Shown here in pieces: positions 44,305 to 55,700 of a DNA stretch of 64,000 bases. The notes under the pieces are model-generated. The model ran no database searches, was not told the DNA's origin, and saw only the letters and a program-made list of their open reading frames with translations. The stretch comes from a virus: positions 62,001 to 126,000 of the IMG/VR virus record IMGVR_UViG_3300036770_006893. The stretch is one strand, 5' to 3'. Positions within the stretch are counted from its first letter, which is position 1, and each line of letters begins with the position of its first letter. The position numbers and the translations under genes were made by a program.

Positions 44305-46440
44305 ATGACAATAAATAATGATCCAAATATATTTTTTGGAGCTCAAAACAATGGTGGTACGCGACTTGCTCCTCCTGTGCCTGTTAGTGTTTTCTGGGGA
44401 GACGCTAAGATATCCGATATTACTGGCCCAACTCCATTTGTGGATATTAGTAACAGAATAAACTTATCATCTAATGGCACACCAGAATCTGTAACTTCAA
44501 CCATCACACTTACTGGTAAAATTCTTAGAGCTACTGATTTTGAGTGGGAGAATCCAGAAGAGGGTCAAGACAGAAGTGTTTCAGATAACAAAGGTATTTC
44601 TGGCACTCTAGAAGCTGTTCAGGGACTAGAGAAACTTTTTAAAAAATGTCCTATTAATGACTTTAAAATAAAATGCTCTAATCCAGACGTAGAAATGTAT
44701 GTGGCTTCTGGAGCAAGACTTGTGGATCTTTCTTTTTCTAGAACAGAAAATAATTGGGGTAAAACCGTTGATTTTACAATATCTTTAGAAAAAACATCTT
44801 CGGTAGATGATGATCCAACAGAAAATGTTACTGAGCGATCTGAAACGTGGTCAATAGAGCCTCTTGATGAAACGGTATATGCTAAATTTATTACCAAGTC
44901 TAATTTGAGGAGTGAGTGGTCCAACCCGAATATGAAGCCAGTAGCACCTAGCATAAATAACACAGTACCACCAGGAGCTGTTGGTGCTCAAGGCGCAGGA
45001 TCTATGGATTTACAGATCTTATCTGTTCCTCAATTTAGAATAACAAGAAGATTATCCGCAAAAGGCATTTCACCTCCAATTACTCCAAAATGTGAATGCA
45101 CAACAAATCTTGATGGTTCAACAACATGCACAGAGCCAAATCCAAATATTAAGCCATCCAAGCCGGGTGATGGCTCGTGGCTATCTGCTAAGTTATGGGT
45201 CGATCAAAAACTAAACGATTTATTTAGTAATAGTCGTCCAACAGGATTACTTCCGTATTTTACAATTCGTAGACCAACAAGCCCAGATATGTTTGGTCCT
45301 TTTCCAAGTACGTACTTATATGACCATAATAGGTCTATTAATATAGATATCAGTAACGGAACATACGAAGCTACGGATACATGGCTAGCTATGCCAACAG
45401 GAATGCCGTATATAGAGACTTATACAGTTGAAACATCAACTAGTTTAGAGATGATAAAAACTGTTAGGGTGGCTGGTAGTGTACAAGGATTGAGTATTGG
45501 TAATATAGATATCATGGACGGCGGAACTACTGTTGCAGGCGCAGCCATATTTCCAACAGGAATGTCGCCAACTGGTAATACGCCCCCAGGCGAAGGGTTA
45601 ACTTTTCCTCCACAACCTGGTATTAATTTGGGATACAGTTTACGAGACGCAATGAGCGGAAGCATAAGAGCATATAATTTGCCAGATGTTGGTAGCAACA
45701 TTATGAGCGCTAATACTCAAATGTATAGCAGTAAATATATAAACGCTTTGAGTGGATGGTTACATGATATTAAGCCGTATATGTACAGACGAGCTAGTAT
45801 GGCCATGAATAGCGCAGATAGAAAACAGCCGTACGTACCAGCCTATGAAACCAATCCTCCTAAGGTTCCTGAAAATCCTATTTACGCAACAGAGTCTTTA
45901 TTAAGTGTTATACCAGTATCAACAACAGAGGGTCATGATCCTAAAAAAGGAACAATATCGTTTACTTATGAGTATAATAATAAATTTAATGTAATTAGTG
46001 GTGTTATTAGTGAAAATATCACCATAACCAATGATGGCCCAGCAGATACTATAGCCGAAACCCAGGTTCCAGGCAGAGAATTGGGCCCAATTATGACCAA
46101 AACTGGCACAACGGCCACTAAAAAAACAATTAATATAGAGGTAGTAGTTATGACTCCAACAGGAGTAGAAGGATTTTTTGTAAATAATCCATCTTGCCCA
46201 TTATATACTGGTGGTTATATATATACTACGATTAATAAATTGATTGAGGGATACAAGCCGTTCGGAATAGCACAGGATGTTGCTTTATTTGGAAGATATG
46301 CTCAATCTAAAAATCAATTTGGCCAAGCATATAAAACTTCCGATCAAGATACTTGGACGCCAACACAAGGAAGATATAATAGGACCGTTAGTTGGATATA
46401 CCAGCAATGCTCTAATCAGCGGTTTTATTTGGATCATTAA
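44305..46440 (+). CDS. Putative distal tail / baseplate structural protein, 711 aa
   Basis: A 711-residue protein preceded by an AGGAT site. The N-terminal ~180 residues are beta-rich (VSVFWGDAKISDI, VTSTITLTGKILRA, LEKTSS) and resemble a tube- or Dit-like barrel. The middle has a Cys-containing loop (CECTTNLDGSTTC, near 264-276) and Gly/Pro-rich segments. The C-terminal third ends with NRTVSWIYQQCSNQRFYLDH. It directly precedes the hub-like 2,077-aa gene, whose first residues share the phrase GAQNN with it. The best guess is a distal tail protein linking tube and hub. Confidence 0.5.
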   Translation: MTINNDPNIFFGAQNNGGTRLAPPVPVSVFWGDAKISDITGPTPFVDISNRINLSSNGTPESVTSTITLTGKILRATDFEWENPEEGQDRSVSDNKGISGTLEAVQGLEKLFKKCPINDFKIKCSNPDVEMYVASGARLVDLSFSRTENNWGKTVDFTISLEKTSSVDDDPTENVTERSETWSIEPLDETVYAKFITKSNLRSEWSNPNMKPVAPSINNTVPPGAVGAQGAGSMDLQILSVPQFRITRRLSAKGISPPITPKCECTTNLDGSTTCTEPNPNIKPSKPGDGSWLSAKLWVDQKLNDLFSNSRPTGLLPYFTIRRPTSPDMFGPFPSTYLYDHNRSINIDISNGTYEATDTWLAMPTGMPYIETYTVETSTSLEMIKTVRVAGSVQGLSIGNIDIMDGGTTVAGAAIFPTGMSPTGNTPPGEGLTFPPQPGINLGYSLRDAMSGSIRAYNLPDVGSNIMSANTQMYSSKYINALSGWLHDIKPYMYRRASMAMNSADRKQPYVPAYETNPPKVPENPIYATESLLSVIPVSTTEGHDPKKGTISFTYEYNNKFNVISGVISENITITNDGPADTIAETQVPGRELGPIMTKTGTTATKKTINIEVVVMTPTGVEGFFVNNPSCPLYTGGYIYTTINKLIEGYKPFGIAQDVALFGRYAQSKNQFGQAYKTSDQDTWTPTQGRYNRTVSWIYQQCSNQRFYLDH

Positions 46441-46482
46441 TGACTAATTAGTACGCGCAATCATCACAGGAAATACTTTTAT
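46441..46482. other. Short gap before hub gene with small palindrome
   Basis: A 42-bp gap with a perfect 10-bp palindrome ACTAATTAGT at 46442-46451 and an AGGAAA ribosome site. No promoter hexamers are seen. The palindrome is short enough to be chance. Confidence 0.2.
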
Positions 46483-49400
46483 ATGAGTAATACATGCCCA
46501 GGCGCTCAAAACAATTCTGATCAGGTTATTCAAACATTATTTCTTGGCGCATCAGTACTATCTTATAGTGTTAATATAGGGTGGGGAGGACAGCCATCAG
46601 TACTTAATGTGGAACTAATTAATGATGAACAGCCAGCAGCGTGTGAAGCAGACAATACGTCTCTTTTTCCTAACTCTAGTTTTGGACCAGACCATTATTA
46701 TACATGTGTTGGTGATGCTTGTTATATAGATGAGCGAGGTCGAACATATAGCCGCAATAACAGACCTCCGCCGCTTAAAAAGATGAGACCGGGCAAGTTA
46801 TATTTTTACTTCGAAAACGGCGAGATAAAATCTCAATATTGGAAAGATGGTGATCCGGGATTTTTTGGAGATTATACCTATATAAATAAAACGGGCGCCT
46901 ATACTAAAGACTTGGCGTCATCCTATGATATTATAGGCTCTCCTGTTGTTTTTGTATTAGATAGTTTTGTATTTGCTGGTATAGTTCAATCATGGGAAAA
47001 AAATCCTATAACTCGCACATACACCGTGACCATAGAAGGACCAGATAGTTTACTAGAAAATAGCTGGATAATTTTAAGAGATTATGGAGGATCTATTTTT
47101 TCGTCTACTGGAAGTTCTTTGGGTGCTCCGCTACCTTATATTGGACCATTAGCGCAAAATAATGGGAAAATAGCAGATGGAAATATTCATAATGTTTTTA
47201 ATGTATATGGATTTTTAGAATCTTTCGGAGTTGATTATTATGGAGGATCAAACGCTACCGAAGACGGAATACCATATTCATCGATTATCGACGCTTTATC
47301 TGTGCTAACTTCAATAGAGGGCAATCAAGCTGCTGCCGTTAACATATTGAATAATCTTAATAAAAGAGCATTTTCTCCATTTGGCAGAATTTTATCAAAA
47401 CCTATTGTTGATTTGGATTTGAGCGTAGCCACAATGGGAAATTTTGGTGTGGTGCCCAGTCAAGTCGATGATCTTAATATCAATCGAAGTTTTTATACGC
47501 TAGATTTATCAGAACTCCCAATCTTGGATAACTCATTTAGAATGTCTGGAGACGTAGTTAGTATCATGGACTTTATTCGTAGCTTAACTGCTGTATCGGG
47601 CAAAGATTTTTATACGCAGCTTCTGCCAGTATCAATCAACGGCATTTTGCATAATATAATTAAAGTAAAAGTTATTGATCGTAATATTAGACCAGCAGAT
47701 AATCAGATATCTTTAACCATTAATTCATTAAAAACAGCCGGATATAAAGTCAATGTAAATAGCCTAGGTAAAGAAAAATCCGATAGTAGTTCGTCCAAGA
47801 TTATGTATGTCGGAGCTAAACAAGAAAGATTATACCAGGCCAAAAACTATAGATTAGGATTTAGACAAACAGCATATGTATATGATCCAGCACTAAATAA
47901 ATTTGTGGATTTTGACTTTTTAAACGATTTAGGAAAAGTTAGATATCCTAGTCCATATTCTACTAGAAACACAGCGATATCTAGCTCGGTTAATGGTACT
48001 TTTGCCACAAATGTCTTTAATCAAATAGAAAACATACGCTTACGCATAGAAAGAGTAGTTCCAGAATCTATTGATAATATTTGGACTGACACAGAGGTTG
48101 GTGGAAGTGATCAGGTAAAACACTGGAATTATTCCCCATCTATAAGAGCAAATCTAGTTTTCAACAGACTGGACAAACAAAATCAAAGATATATCCCAAT
48201 TTATATGGATACCATTAGTCCATTTTTTGGCTATGTTATGGACGACCAAGCCAATGTTAACACAGGCAATGCCTCCAATAATTTTCGCAAAATTCGTCCA
48301 GTTTGGTTTGATAATTTAACAGGTCAGCTCGCAGTAGTTATTAAAACATCCGAACTTCCACCCATCACTTTGGGCTCTAGTTCTCTATTTAGAACAGCTA
48401 GTTTACAAACCATTCTTCCAAACGGGTCTGTGCTAATTACAGAAACAGAAATTCGAGCAGCTATGAGTGGTTTCGATTCTTACTTTACTTATTGTGATGC
48501 TAAGGCCGTTGCTAATAAGCCGCAACTATATCTAATGCTGTTAAGCGCATATTACCATGCTAACCCTGCTTTTGCCAATAATAGGGGCGGAGGCGTTGGT
48601 TGGGCCAGAGGCACCAACGGGTCAATTATTCCTTTTTTACCGCCAGAAAATATATTTGCCGAAGCAAACGTCGCTAATAATTTAGGATTACCGGGTAATC
48701 CACAATCCGCACCGACCTCTATTGGATGGTCAGCTTTAATTGATGATAATTTTATTAAAGACTTGATGACAATTTGTCAATTTATAGCTAATATTGGTAA
48801 TAGCTTTTATGGTAAAAAATACATGGTTAGAATAGGAGGAATTAATTCATACAGAGATACCACGGCTTATCTAAACGGATCTACTCCGTATATCATCAAT
48901 GCTTCTACTTATTTGCCTAACAGTACTGAGCAAATAGCGGTATTTCAAGGTGGTGGAAAAATATACTTTAGCTCAGAGCCATGTGATAGCGCGTGGGAAG
49001 AGCCGGGAAATATAATTGATGATAGTTTTGTGGTTGGTGGCGCAGCATGGTATAACCTGATTAATGAACAAGGTAAAATTCCGCCGCTTTTAGGATATAA
49101 TGCTAGCGACAATTACGACTCAGAAGCTATGAGGCTTTGTTTAATTAGTAAAATAATGCCCGGCGGAGTATCCCGTACTACTAATGCTAATATTGCTCAA
49201 TCCGCTCTATCTTCTCTAGACCCTAGTGCCAGTATGCCAAGAACATTGGGTTATAACTATAGTAATTTTACTTATTTAGGATCTTTCGCTAATCAGTCTA
49301 CCGCTCTGAAAACAGATACTAGTTACGGAAATATGGTTAGATTTTTTCTCACTGCTGGTACAGGATCTTGCTCTAAAGATAAGTTTATTTATCCTTCGAT

Positions 49401-52400
49401 CAATGTTAGCTCATTAAATAAAAATGATTTTGTTATCGTTAATACAAATAGCTCAAGAATAAATGCTTTTGGAGACACTATTAGCCCCGGCAATCGAAAC
49501 ACAATATTACCACCCATTTTACAACCAAATCTTCAATTAGCCCCTGTAACCAACCCTCAAGGGATGGCCAAAAAATTATTTGTAAAAGCACAAGCTGATG
49601 AAATGGGATTCATGGATCCTCTTAATCTAAGAGATCCTAGAATTATTTTAACCTCTCCTGGAGTTGAGCTAAATCCAGTATCTCTCATTTTTTCTGTGGA
49701 TCCTACAAGAACAGTTTTATGTAATGCGGCCGTAGAGGATTTGTTAGTTTATTTAAAGGCTGTGCCAGGACCAATTCAAGACAAATCATTTATAAATCAT
49801 TTACTTAGACAAATTAGGGGTTATGATGCATTTTCCAATGTTTATTTGAATCCTCAAGGAAATGCTTTGGTTGGAGCTCTATTTGGCGGGAGCTGGCCAG
49901 CTATGGCTTATAATAATAACGTAACAACTCAACATGCTCAAATAGCCCCAAAAGCAGCCCATCCTTATTTTGCCGCTATACCCATGAGATTAAACCAGTC
50001 GTGTTATGGACCATGGACAAACTACCCATATTTGATTCGTTCAGAAATTTTTAGTGATGGAATTACTAATCAGTTAGCGTCTTATAATTCTGAATTAGAT
50101 TATCTTAATAGTCAATTAAATAGTCCTCAATTATCTAATTTAGATAGGAAAGAAATTGCTAGAAGTATCAAAAGAATTGGTCAGTTAATTAACCGCGCTA
50201 ATACCGCTCGCAATAATGTTTCTAGTGGTGCGGCTATAGAAAATTTAGTTGGTGGGGTTAAGGTGCAAATAGAGCCAGATTTTGTTCCTTGGAATTATGG
50301 AGGCATGGCTTTTCTAGATAAGGTGGTTATAGGATTTATAAATAGTAACACTGATTTTAGGCAAATATTAGAGACAGCACAAATACAAATTAATAGCGCT
50401 CCAATATTTGGTATAGGCGGCGAATTTATGTATACAGATCCGGATTCTATAACAGGATCAATTCGCTTTAATAATGAGGCCTATCAGGTTAACGTTATTC
50501 CATTGCAGTATGAAGATGTAAAAGCTAATCCTTCGTCTACACCTATAAATATTCCTATTGTAGGAAATCCAATTTATCTTCCGCCTATAGGGGGTACTAC
50601 ATATACCAAAATCAACGTTACTTATAATGTTATAACTCTACTATCGCAAAATAGAACTGGTATAGCTCCCATTATTACTAATATGTCAACGAGGTTCGAC
50701 ACTTCTGGATTTAATACCACATATACGTTTCGATCATATGCTAGAAAGTTAGGATTGTACTCTAAACAGTTCTCTGATAGGCTAAAAAACAGCGTACAAC
50801 AGTCGCTACAATTGAACAAAACACTATTTTCACTAGATAGTGGTATCAGAAACTCTAAAAATATTCTGGTGCAAAATAGAATAAACGAAAGAAACAACGA
50901 CCGATCTTCTTATTCAATAGAGTCATTAAGAAACAGTAAGCTCTTCGGCACCAGCCCCACTGAAGTATTCATAGGCTCCGCACAGGGATACCTTCCTTCT
51001 GTAAATATCATCGAAAATAGAATATCTATGGCGTTTGCTAATAGAACACCAAACGGAATGCCGAACGGTGTCACTACGTCACCGCTTTCTATAAATGGTC
51101 AAGACCCTGGTGATATTGCAGTTAATCCTAAAGATGTTGGTGGTCTAAGTAAAAAATACAGACACAGATCATGGGTAGGGATGTTCCAGCACTGGGAAAC
51201 CAAAACCGAATTACAAGAAGGATATGAAGAAAAAGCAGCTATGAGCCTAGATGGTTTATTATCTCCTGTGTCTTTTTATCCAACACCCAATAATTCAACA
51301 TATGCGATGTTGCCATATCCAAAAATTAATGGGCGATCAATGTGCCCCTGTTGTAGAGGTACTCATTCTGTAACCCAACAAGTTGGAATAGGTAATCAAT
51401 TATCTAATCTAACAGCCCCATGTCCATGTTGTTCGCGAGGTATGCCCTCTATTGTGTTTGCGCAAAACGTTCCTGCTGATATTGGAAGCGGAGTAAGTGG
51501 CGTAAACGCCATGAATCTACAGCCTGTGGTGGTTCCATTTCCTGTGTGGCGCAATGCTCATGCTCAGCCGCCTTCTAGTGGAGAAAGACAAAGACATAGT
51601 ATAAGAGTAGTTGGTAGAAATTGGTTGGCGCCATTTGATGCCCGTAATGGAATGTCTTTAGATATAGATAAAAACAAAGAAGTTTTAATAGATCCTTTGA
51701 ATAATAAAATTGTAGAGAATGGGGCTGGGGTAAACAAAGACTTTCATGTGGCCGATATCGGTATGTTCCATGCGAACGGTGGATTTTATCTAAATAATCA
51801 TAGGTTTTTTGCTTTACGAGGGCCGCTGATGCTTCACGGCTGGGGATACGACATTTCTGGATATCCCGTGCCGAATGAAGCCGACGAACCAGATCCACAA
51901 ACTATGATCAGTAACCTACCAAAAAGATTCAGATTAACAGTATCTGGCACAAATGACTATACTCAAGACGGTGCTGTTTTTGCAACCCAGGCGCCTTATG
52001 GGCTCGGAGATATTATAGGCAAAGGGTGGAAATTCTCCGATGGGTCGTGGACCAGAACACCATCTAAATATTTTCATGTGAATTGGGGCGAGCGCCCTGA
52101 TTTATGGCCTGTTGGTCCTATTGACTTAAGATGGGATGCTAATCGCAGAGTGTGGACCGCCGGTGGCGAGGGTGGTTGTCCAGAGCAGTTGCCGCCATTC
52201 ATAATAGCGGATACAGATGATCCTGCGCTATTGTCTGAGTTCACTAAGTTGCCAAAGAGCGAATGTCCTTACAAGCTAATTTATATTACCCTAGAGGAGG
52301 ACATGATAAAGGAACCAGATTATGATGAAACATATCCTGTAAGAGGGTTCATTGACGATATACAGTATTCCAAGGAGCCACTACCCAATAAAGCTAGAAG

Positions 52401-52716
52401 ACTAGTATTTGTCAAAGATCGATCTGGATATACTGCTCCTAGAGCAGCTAAGTTATTATGTAGATATGATAAAGATACGGGCTTTTATGAACCTGTATCT
52501 AAACAGTCTTATTTTGTATTTGGTACAATAACTGGTGGAAATAATGCGGTTGTTGATTTATCTTATATACAGGGTAAGCACAGAGGTAGTAATTTTCCAA
52601 CGCTAAATATAGTTTTTGATAATACTAGATTCAAAATGAATATATCTGCAAATAGCAGAGGAATGTTTTATTATGAAAATGGCACATGGGTTTTGGTAGC
52701 AAAAAATGATAACTAA
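46483..52716 (+). CDS. Putative tail hub / tail-associated giant protein, 2077 aa
   Basis: Residues ~15-45 (FLGASVLSYSVNIGWGGQPS) and the following beta units have the style of phage tail hub N-domains. Residues ~380-530 include VVSIMDFIRSLTAVSGKDFY, a helix-strand pattern often found in hub/gp27-like folds. Long beta-rich regions follow. Helical segments around 1190-1235 and 1420-1500 break the beta pattern. Residues 1621-1624 and 1647-1650 are two CPCC clusters, likely a metal site. The C-terminal ~400 residues are Trp/Gly/Pro-rich (HVNWGERPDLWPVGPIDLRW). The stop overlaps the next gene by 11 bases. Inferred role: central hub of the baseplate, possibly membrane-contacting. No lysozyme or peptidase motif was found. 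Confidence 0.6.
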   Translation: MSNTCPGAQNNSDQVIQTLFLGASVLSYSVNIGWGGQPSVLNVELINDEQPAACEADNTSLFPNSSFGPDHYYTCVGDACYIDERGRTYSRNNRPPPLKKMRPGKLYFYFENGEIKSQYWKDGDPGFFGDYTYINKTGAYTKDLASSYDIIGSPVVFVLDSFVFAGIVQSWEKNPITRTYTVTIEGPDSLLENSWIILRDYGGSIFSSTGSSLGAPLPYIGPLAQNNGKIADGNIHNVFNVYGFLESFGVDYYGGSNATEDGIPYSSIIDALSVLTSIEGNQAAAVNILNNLNKRAFSPFGRILSKPIVDLDLSVATMGNFGVVPSQVDDLNINRSFYTLDLSELPILDNSFRMSGDVVSIMDFIRSLTAVSGKDFYTQLLPVSINGILHNIIKVKVIDRNIRPADNQISLTINSLKTAGYKVNVNSLGKEKSDSSSSKIMYVGAKQERLYQAKNYRLGFRQTAYVYDPALNKFVDFDFLNDLGKVRYPSPYSTRNTAISSSVNGTFATNVFNQIENIRLRIERVVPESIDNIWTDTEVGGSDQVKHWNYSPSIRANLVFNRLDKQNQRYIPIYMDTISPFFGYVMDDQANVNTGNASNNFRKIRPVWFDNLTGQLAVVIKTSELPPITLGSSSLFRTASLQTILPNGSVLITETEIRAAMSGFDSYFTYCDAKAVANKPQLYLMLLSAYYHANPAFANNRGGGVGWARGTNGSIIPFLPPENIFAEANVANNLGLPGNPQSAPTSIGWSALIDDNFIKDLMTICQFIANIGNSFYGKKYMVRIGGINSYRDTTAYLNGSTPYIINASTYLPNSTEQIAVFQGGGKIYFSSEPCDSAWEEPGNIIDDSFVVGGAAWYNLINEQGKIPPLLGYNASDNYDSEAMRLCLISKIMPGGVSRTTNANIAQSALSSLDPSASMPRTLGYNYSNFTYLGSFANQSTALKTDTSYGNMVRFFLTAGTGSCSKDKFIYPSINVSSLNKNDFVIVNTNSSRINAFGDTISPGNRNTILPPILQPNLQLAPVTNPQGMAKKLFVKAQADEMGFMDPLNLRDPRIILTSPGVELNPVSLIFSVDPTRTVLCNAAVEDLLVYLKAVPGPIQDKSFINHLLRQIRGYDAFSNVYLNPQGNALVGALFGGSWPAMAYNNNVTTQHAQIAPKAAHPYFAAIPMRLNQSCYGPWTNYPYLIRSEIFSDGITNQLASYNSELDYLNSQLNSPQLSNLDRKEIARSIKRIGQLINRANTARNNVSSGAAIENLVGGVKVQIEPDFVPWNYGGMAFLDKVVIGFINSNTDFRQILETAQIQINSAPIFGIGGEFMYTDPDSITGSIRFNNEAYQVNVIPLQYEDVKANPSSTPINIPIVGNPIYLPPIGGTTYTKINVTYNVITLLSQNRTGIAPIITNMSTRFDTSGFNTTYTFRSYARKLGLYSKQFSDRLKNSVQQSLQLNKTLFSLDSGIRNSKNILVQNRINERNNDRSSYSIESLRNSKLFGTSPTEVFIGSAQGYLPSVNIIENRISMAFANRTPNGMPNGVTTSPLSINGQDPGDIAVNPKDVGGLSKKYRHRSWVGMFQHWETKTELQEGYEEKAAMSLDGLLSPVSFYPTPNNSTYAMLPYPKINGRSMCPCCRGTHSVTQQVGIGNQLSNLTAPCPCCSRGMPSIVFAQNVPADIGSGVSGVNAMNLQPVVVPFPVWRNAHAQPPSSGERQRHSIRVVGRNWLAPFDARNGMSLDIDKNKEVLIDPLNNKIVENGAGVNKDFHVADIGMFHANGGFYLNNHRFFALRGPLMLHGWGYDISGYPVPNEADEPDPQTMISNLPKRFRLTVSGTNDYTQDGAVFATQAPYGLGDIIGKGWKFSDGSWTRTPSKYFHVNWGERPDLWPVGPIDLRWDANRRVWTAGGEGGCPEQLPPFIIADTDDPALLSEFTKLPKSECPYKLIYITLEEDMIKEPDYDETYPVRGFIDDIQYSKEPLPNKARRLVFVKDRSGYTAPRAAKLLCRYDKDTGFYEPVSKQSYFVFGTITGGNNAVVDLSYIQGKHRGSNFPTLNIVFDNTRFKMNISANSRGMFYYENGTWVLVAKNDN

Positions 52717-55700
52717 AACTAGAGAAAATTGTGTTTTTTACGATAAGCATTTTTTAGATGATCTACAAGGATATTCTTTTGTAGAAGAAAACGGGGCGGC
52801 GTTTATACTTTATGATGATAATACCAGACTACCCGTTACGATTAACTCTAATATTTCTAGTATAATATCCTCTGAATACGCATCTGTGCCAAATCGCCAA
52901 AAAGATGTCTGGTATCCCGTTTTTTTAAACCTTGCCAATAACAAGATAAATTCCAGGTTCCTATTCAAAGGTTCTGTACAACCATATATTAATCTTGGCA
53001 TAGATGAAGCAATATCCTTTCCTGGCAAGTTTAGGAGCTGGTCTATCATAGGTTCTTCTACAATGTCGTGCGACTGGCATATTTCTGCTAGCGTATCTAC
53101 GAATATCTCAGAATATGGACTACTATGTTGGATTCAAGATTCTAGCAGAAAAGTGTCGGATATTAAAATTGACGACATACCAGTTGGCGCTATGTTTAAA
53201 ATAAAATCTTTTATCTCTTATGTTATCGAGGTTGTTGTAAATGGCATAAAAAAGAAAAAAACAATATCTATATCACCAAGCGATGTTTTGTATAAAATAG
53301 ATAAAGATAACTTACAAATCATTAATAATGGAGAGATTAGATTTAATCTAGGTAAATTTAATTTTTTAGATAAAAATAAAGCTTTTAATTTAAGCACATA
53401 CTTAGAGTACAATTATCCAAGAGGCAGCAGCGAACCTGAAGCCAGATACAACGAAAGAATCGATTTGGTGAGGTCAAGAATTTTTGGCACATTAAATTCT
53501 GCAACGACTACCACAAATATTATTAGCAATAGCACAATATTATTTATACCAAAAGGTGATGTATATAGTTATTTTGAAGATACACAAACCAAAGCCATAT
53601 CGAGAATTGCGTCATCAACATACCTATCGGCCACACTGCATCAAGAATATAGAGAAATATATAATATCCTTACCATAAATCAACAAAAGATAAATGGCTC
53701 TGCTTTAAAAATTTCTCAGGTTAAATTATTACAAAAAATAGCTATGTTTTTAGCTTCTTATCCTCTTATAGATAGAACTACTATTAGCATACTATTATCA
53801 GAACAGGCTCAAACTATTATTAATGACTTTATTAATTTAAGCGTTGGTAATAATGTACCAGAAGAGACACGACAATTAAAGCTAGCCTTAATCAAGATAT
53901 CTGAACTATTTAAGAACTTGTCTTCTAACATAAAATATAATCAAAATACATCAGGATACTGTTTTTCTACTACAGATATTATTAAAAATTTAATAGGCAA
54001 ATATGGATCATATCTAAATATAGGATCTACAAATACTACACTATCATATACGCCTAGGCTCAAATATGGTCCACATGTGAAAATTAACCAAGATATTATA
54101 AGTAAAGTATCGACTAGTATTAGTAATGCGGTAGTTTACAATAATTTTGTGTCTCAAATAGGCCCATTCACCCTACAATCAGCTATAACTGCTAATCAAA
54201 CTTATTTTTCCGTATATGATACTAGATCTAGATCTCCAAGAGTTAATATTCCTCTATGGGATATCAATAAAAGAAAAATTTTGAACATAACATCAAAATT
54301 TACTGCTGGGGATGATTTTATCATAAACTATGATCAAAAAATTAAGGAAATTGGTAGTGGGGACGAAATACAGTTCAGAATGGATGTCAGAGACCTAGGA
54401 TTGCAAGATGAATTGATTCCGGGTGAAGATTCACAAATATTATGGTCACGAATATCTGGACCCGACTGCCTTAGGTTCAGCGACAGCAATAGATCATTTG
54501 TCAGAGGTATAAATGGTGGGTTTATAGGAAATTTAGATTTAAAATATCAAGACTCTACGGTGCCATATCCTACGCTTTTTATTAAAAGTATAGGTAAGTA
54601 TATTTTGAGGCTCAAGGTATCTAATTCATTTGGCGTATTTTATGATCGCGTAACACTATATGTTGTTAATGCTAATGGTGAGTATGCCCCCGGCCAACGC
54701 CCACCATTGCTTAACAAGGCGACACTTGTGAATATAGCCCCAACTAATGGGATAGTTTCTATATGTCCACACCTTAGAGAATTCGCAATAGGTAAACAGG
54801 GTATTTTTTGGCCTATATATTCTGATCTTAGTACTTTTGATACGGTTACCAATCCTTATGGTAAAACGGCATCGTTTGGTGGAGATCTAAGAAAATATGC
54901 GTTTGATCTCGGTTTAGATGCTAATGGTAAAAAATCTATTATTAATACCCCAGTGCCTTTATCGCTATCATACATACCAAATAATACTAAAATGCAAATT
55001 AGTCGCATTATATTATCTCATATGATGGATAATAATAACGAATGCTATAATTGTGGATCGTTTTTTAAAACCATAATAGATAATAAGGGATTTACGCTAG
55101 ATGTTGATTCTTCATTTTTTCTAACAGATGAAAATAACGCTAGAAAAGAATTCAATTACCCACAGGATGTATCTAGTGACTATACAAAAATAATTAGTTA
55201 TGGTGGGTATTCTCCTAATTTAATCAACAACGATCTCGGAATATCTATACCTTACCACCCTTCCCCGAGCAGCATACTACCCAATATTACCGGGATGGAA
55301 CTAACAAACGACTCTTTTCCCGAAGGCAGACAGGTTCATTTATGCCATCTTAAAAGAGTTGATGCTGAGAAACCAATGGTTTTTGAAAAGGGTTGCTTTC
55401 ATCCTTCTTATGGATGGTTACCTAACAACAGAACCACAGACCCTAGATATAGGCCGTATATCAACAGCCTATATAATAATTTTATTAATAAAACAGCTGT
55501 AATTAATTTTAAACCAGAATATCGTAAAACTTTTATATTTAAGGGTCCTGGTTTCTTTTATTTAGATAATGCTAATTCAGATATTGCAAATCCAAATCAT
55601 ATAAATACACCAAATATTTATTTTAGCTCGATAGAACTTAGACTGGCCGAAGAAGCTCAAGAATGCTATGGTGTTGGTGATTTACCGTGCTCAGAATCGG

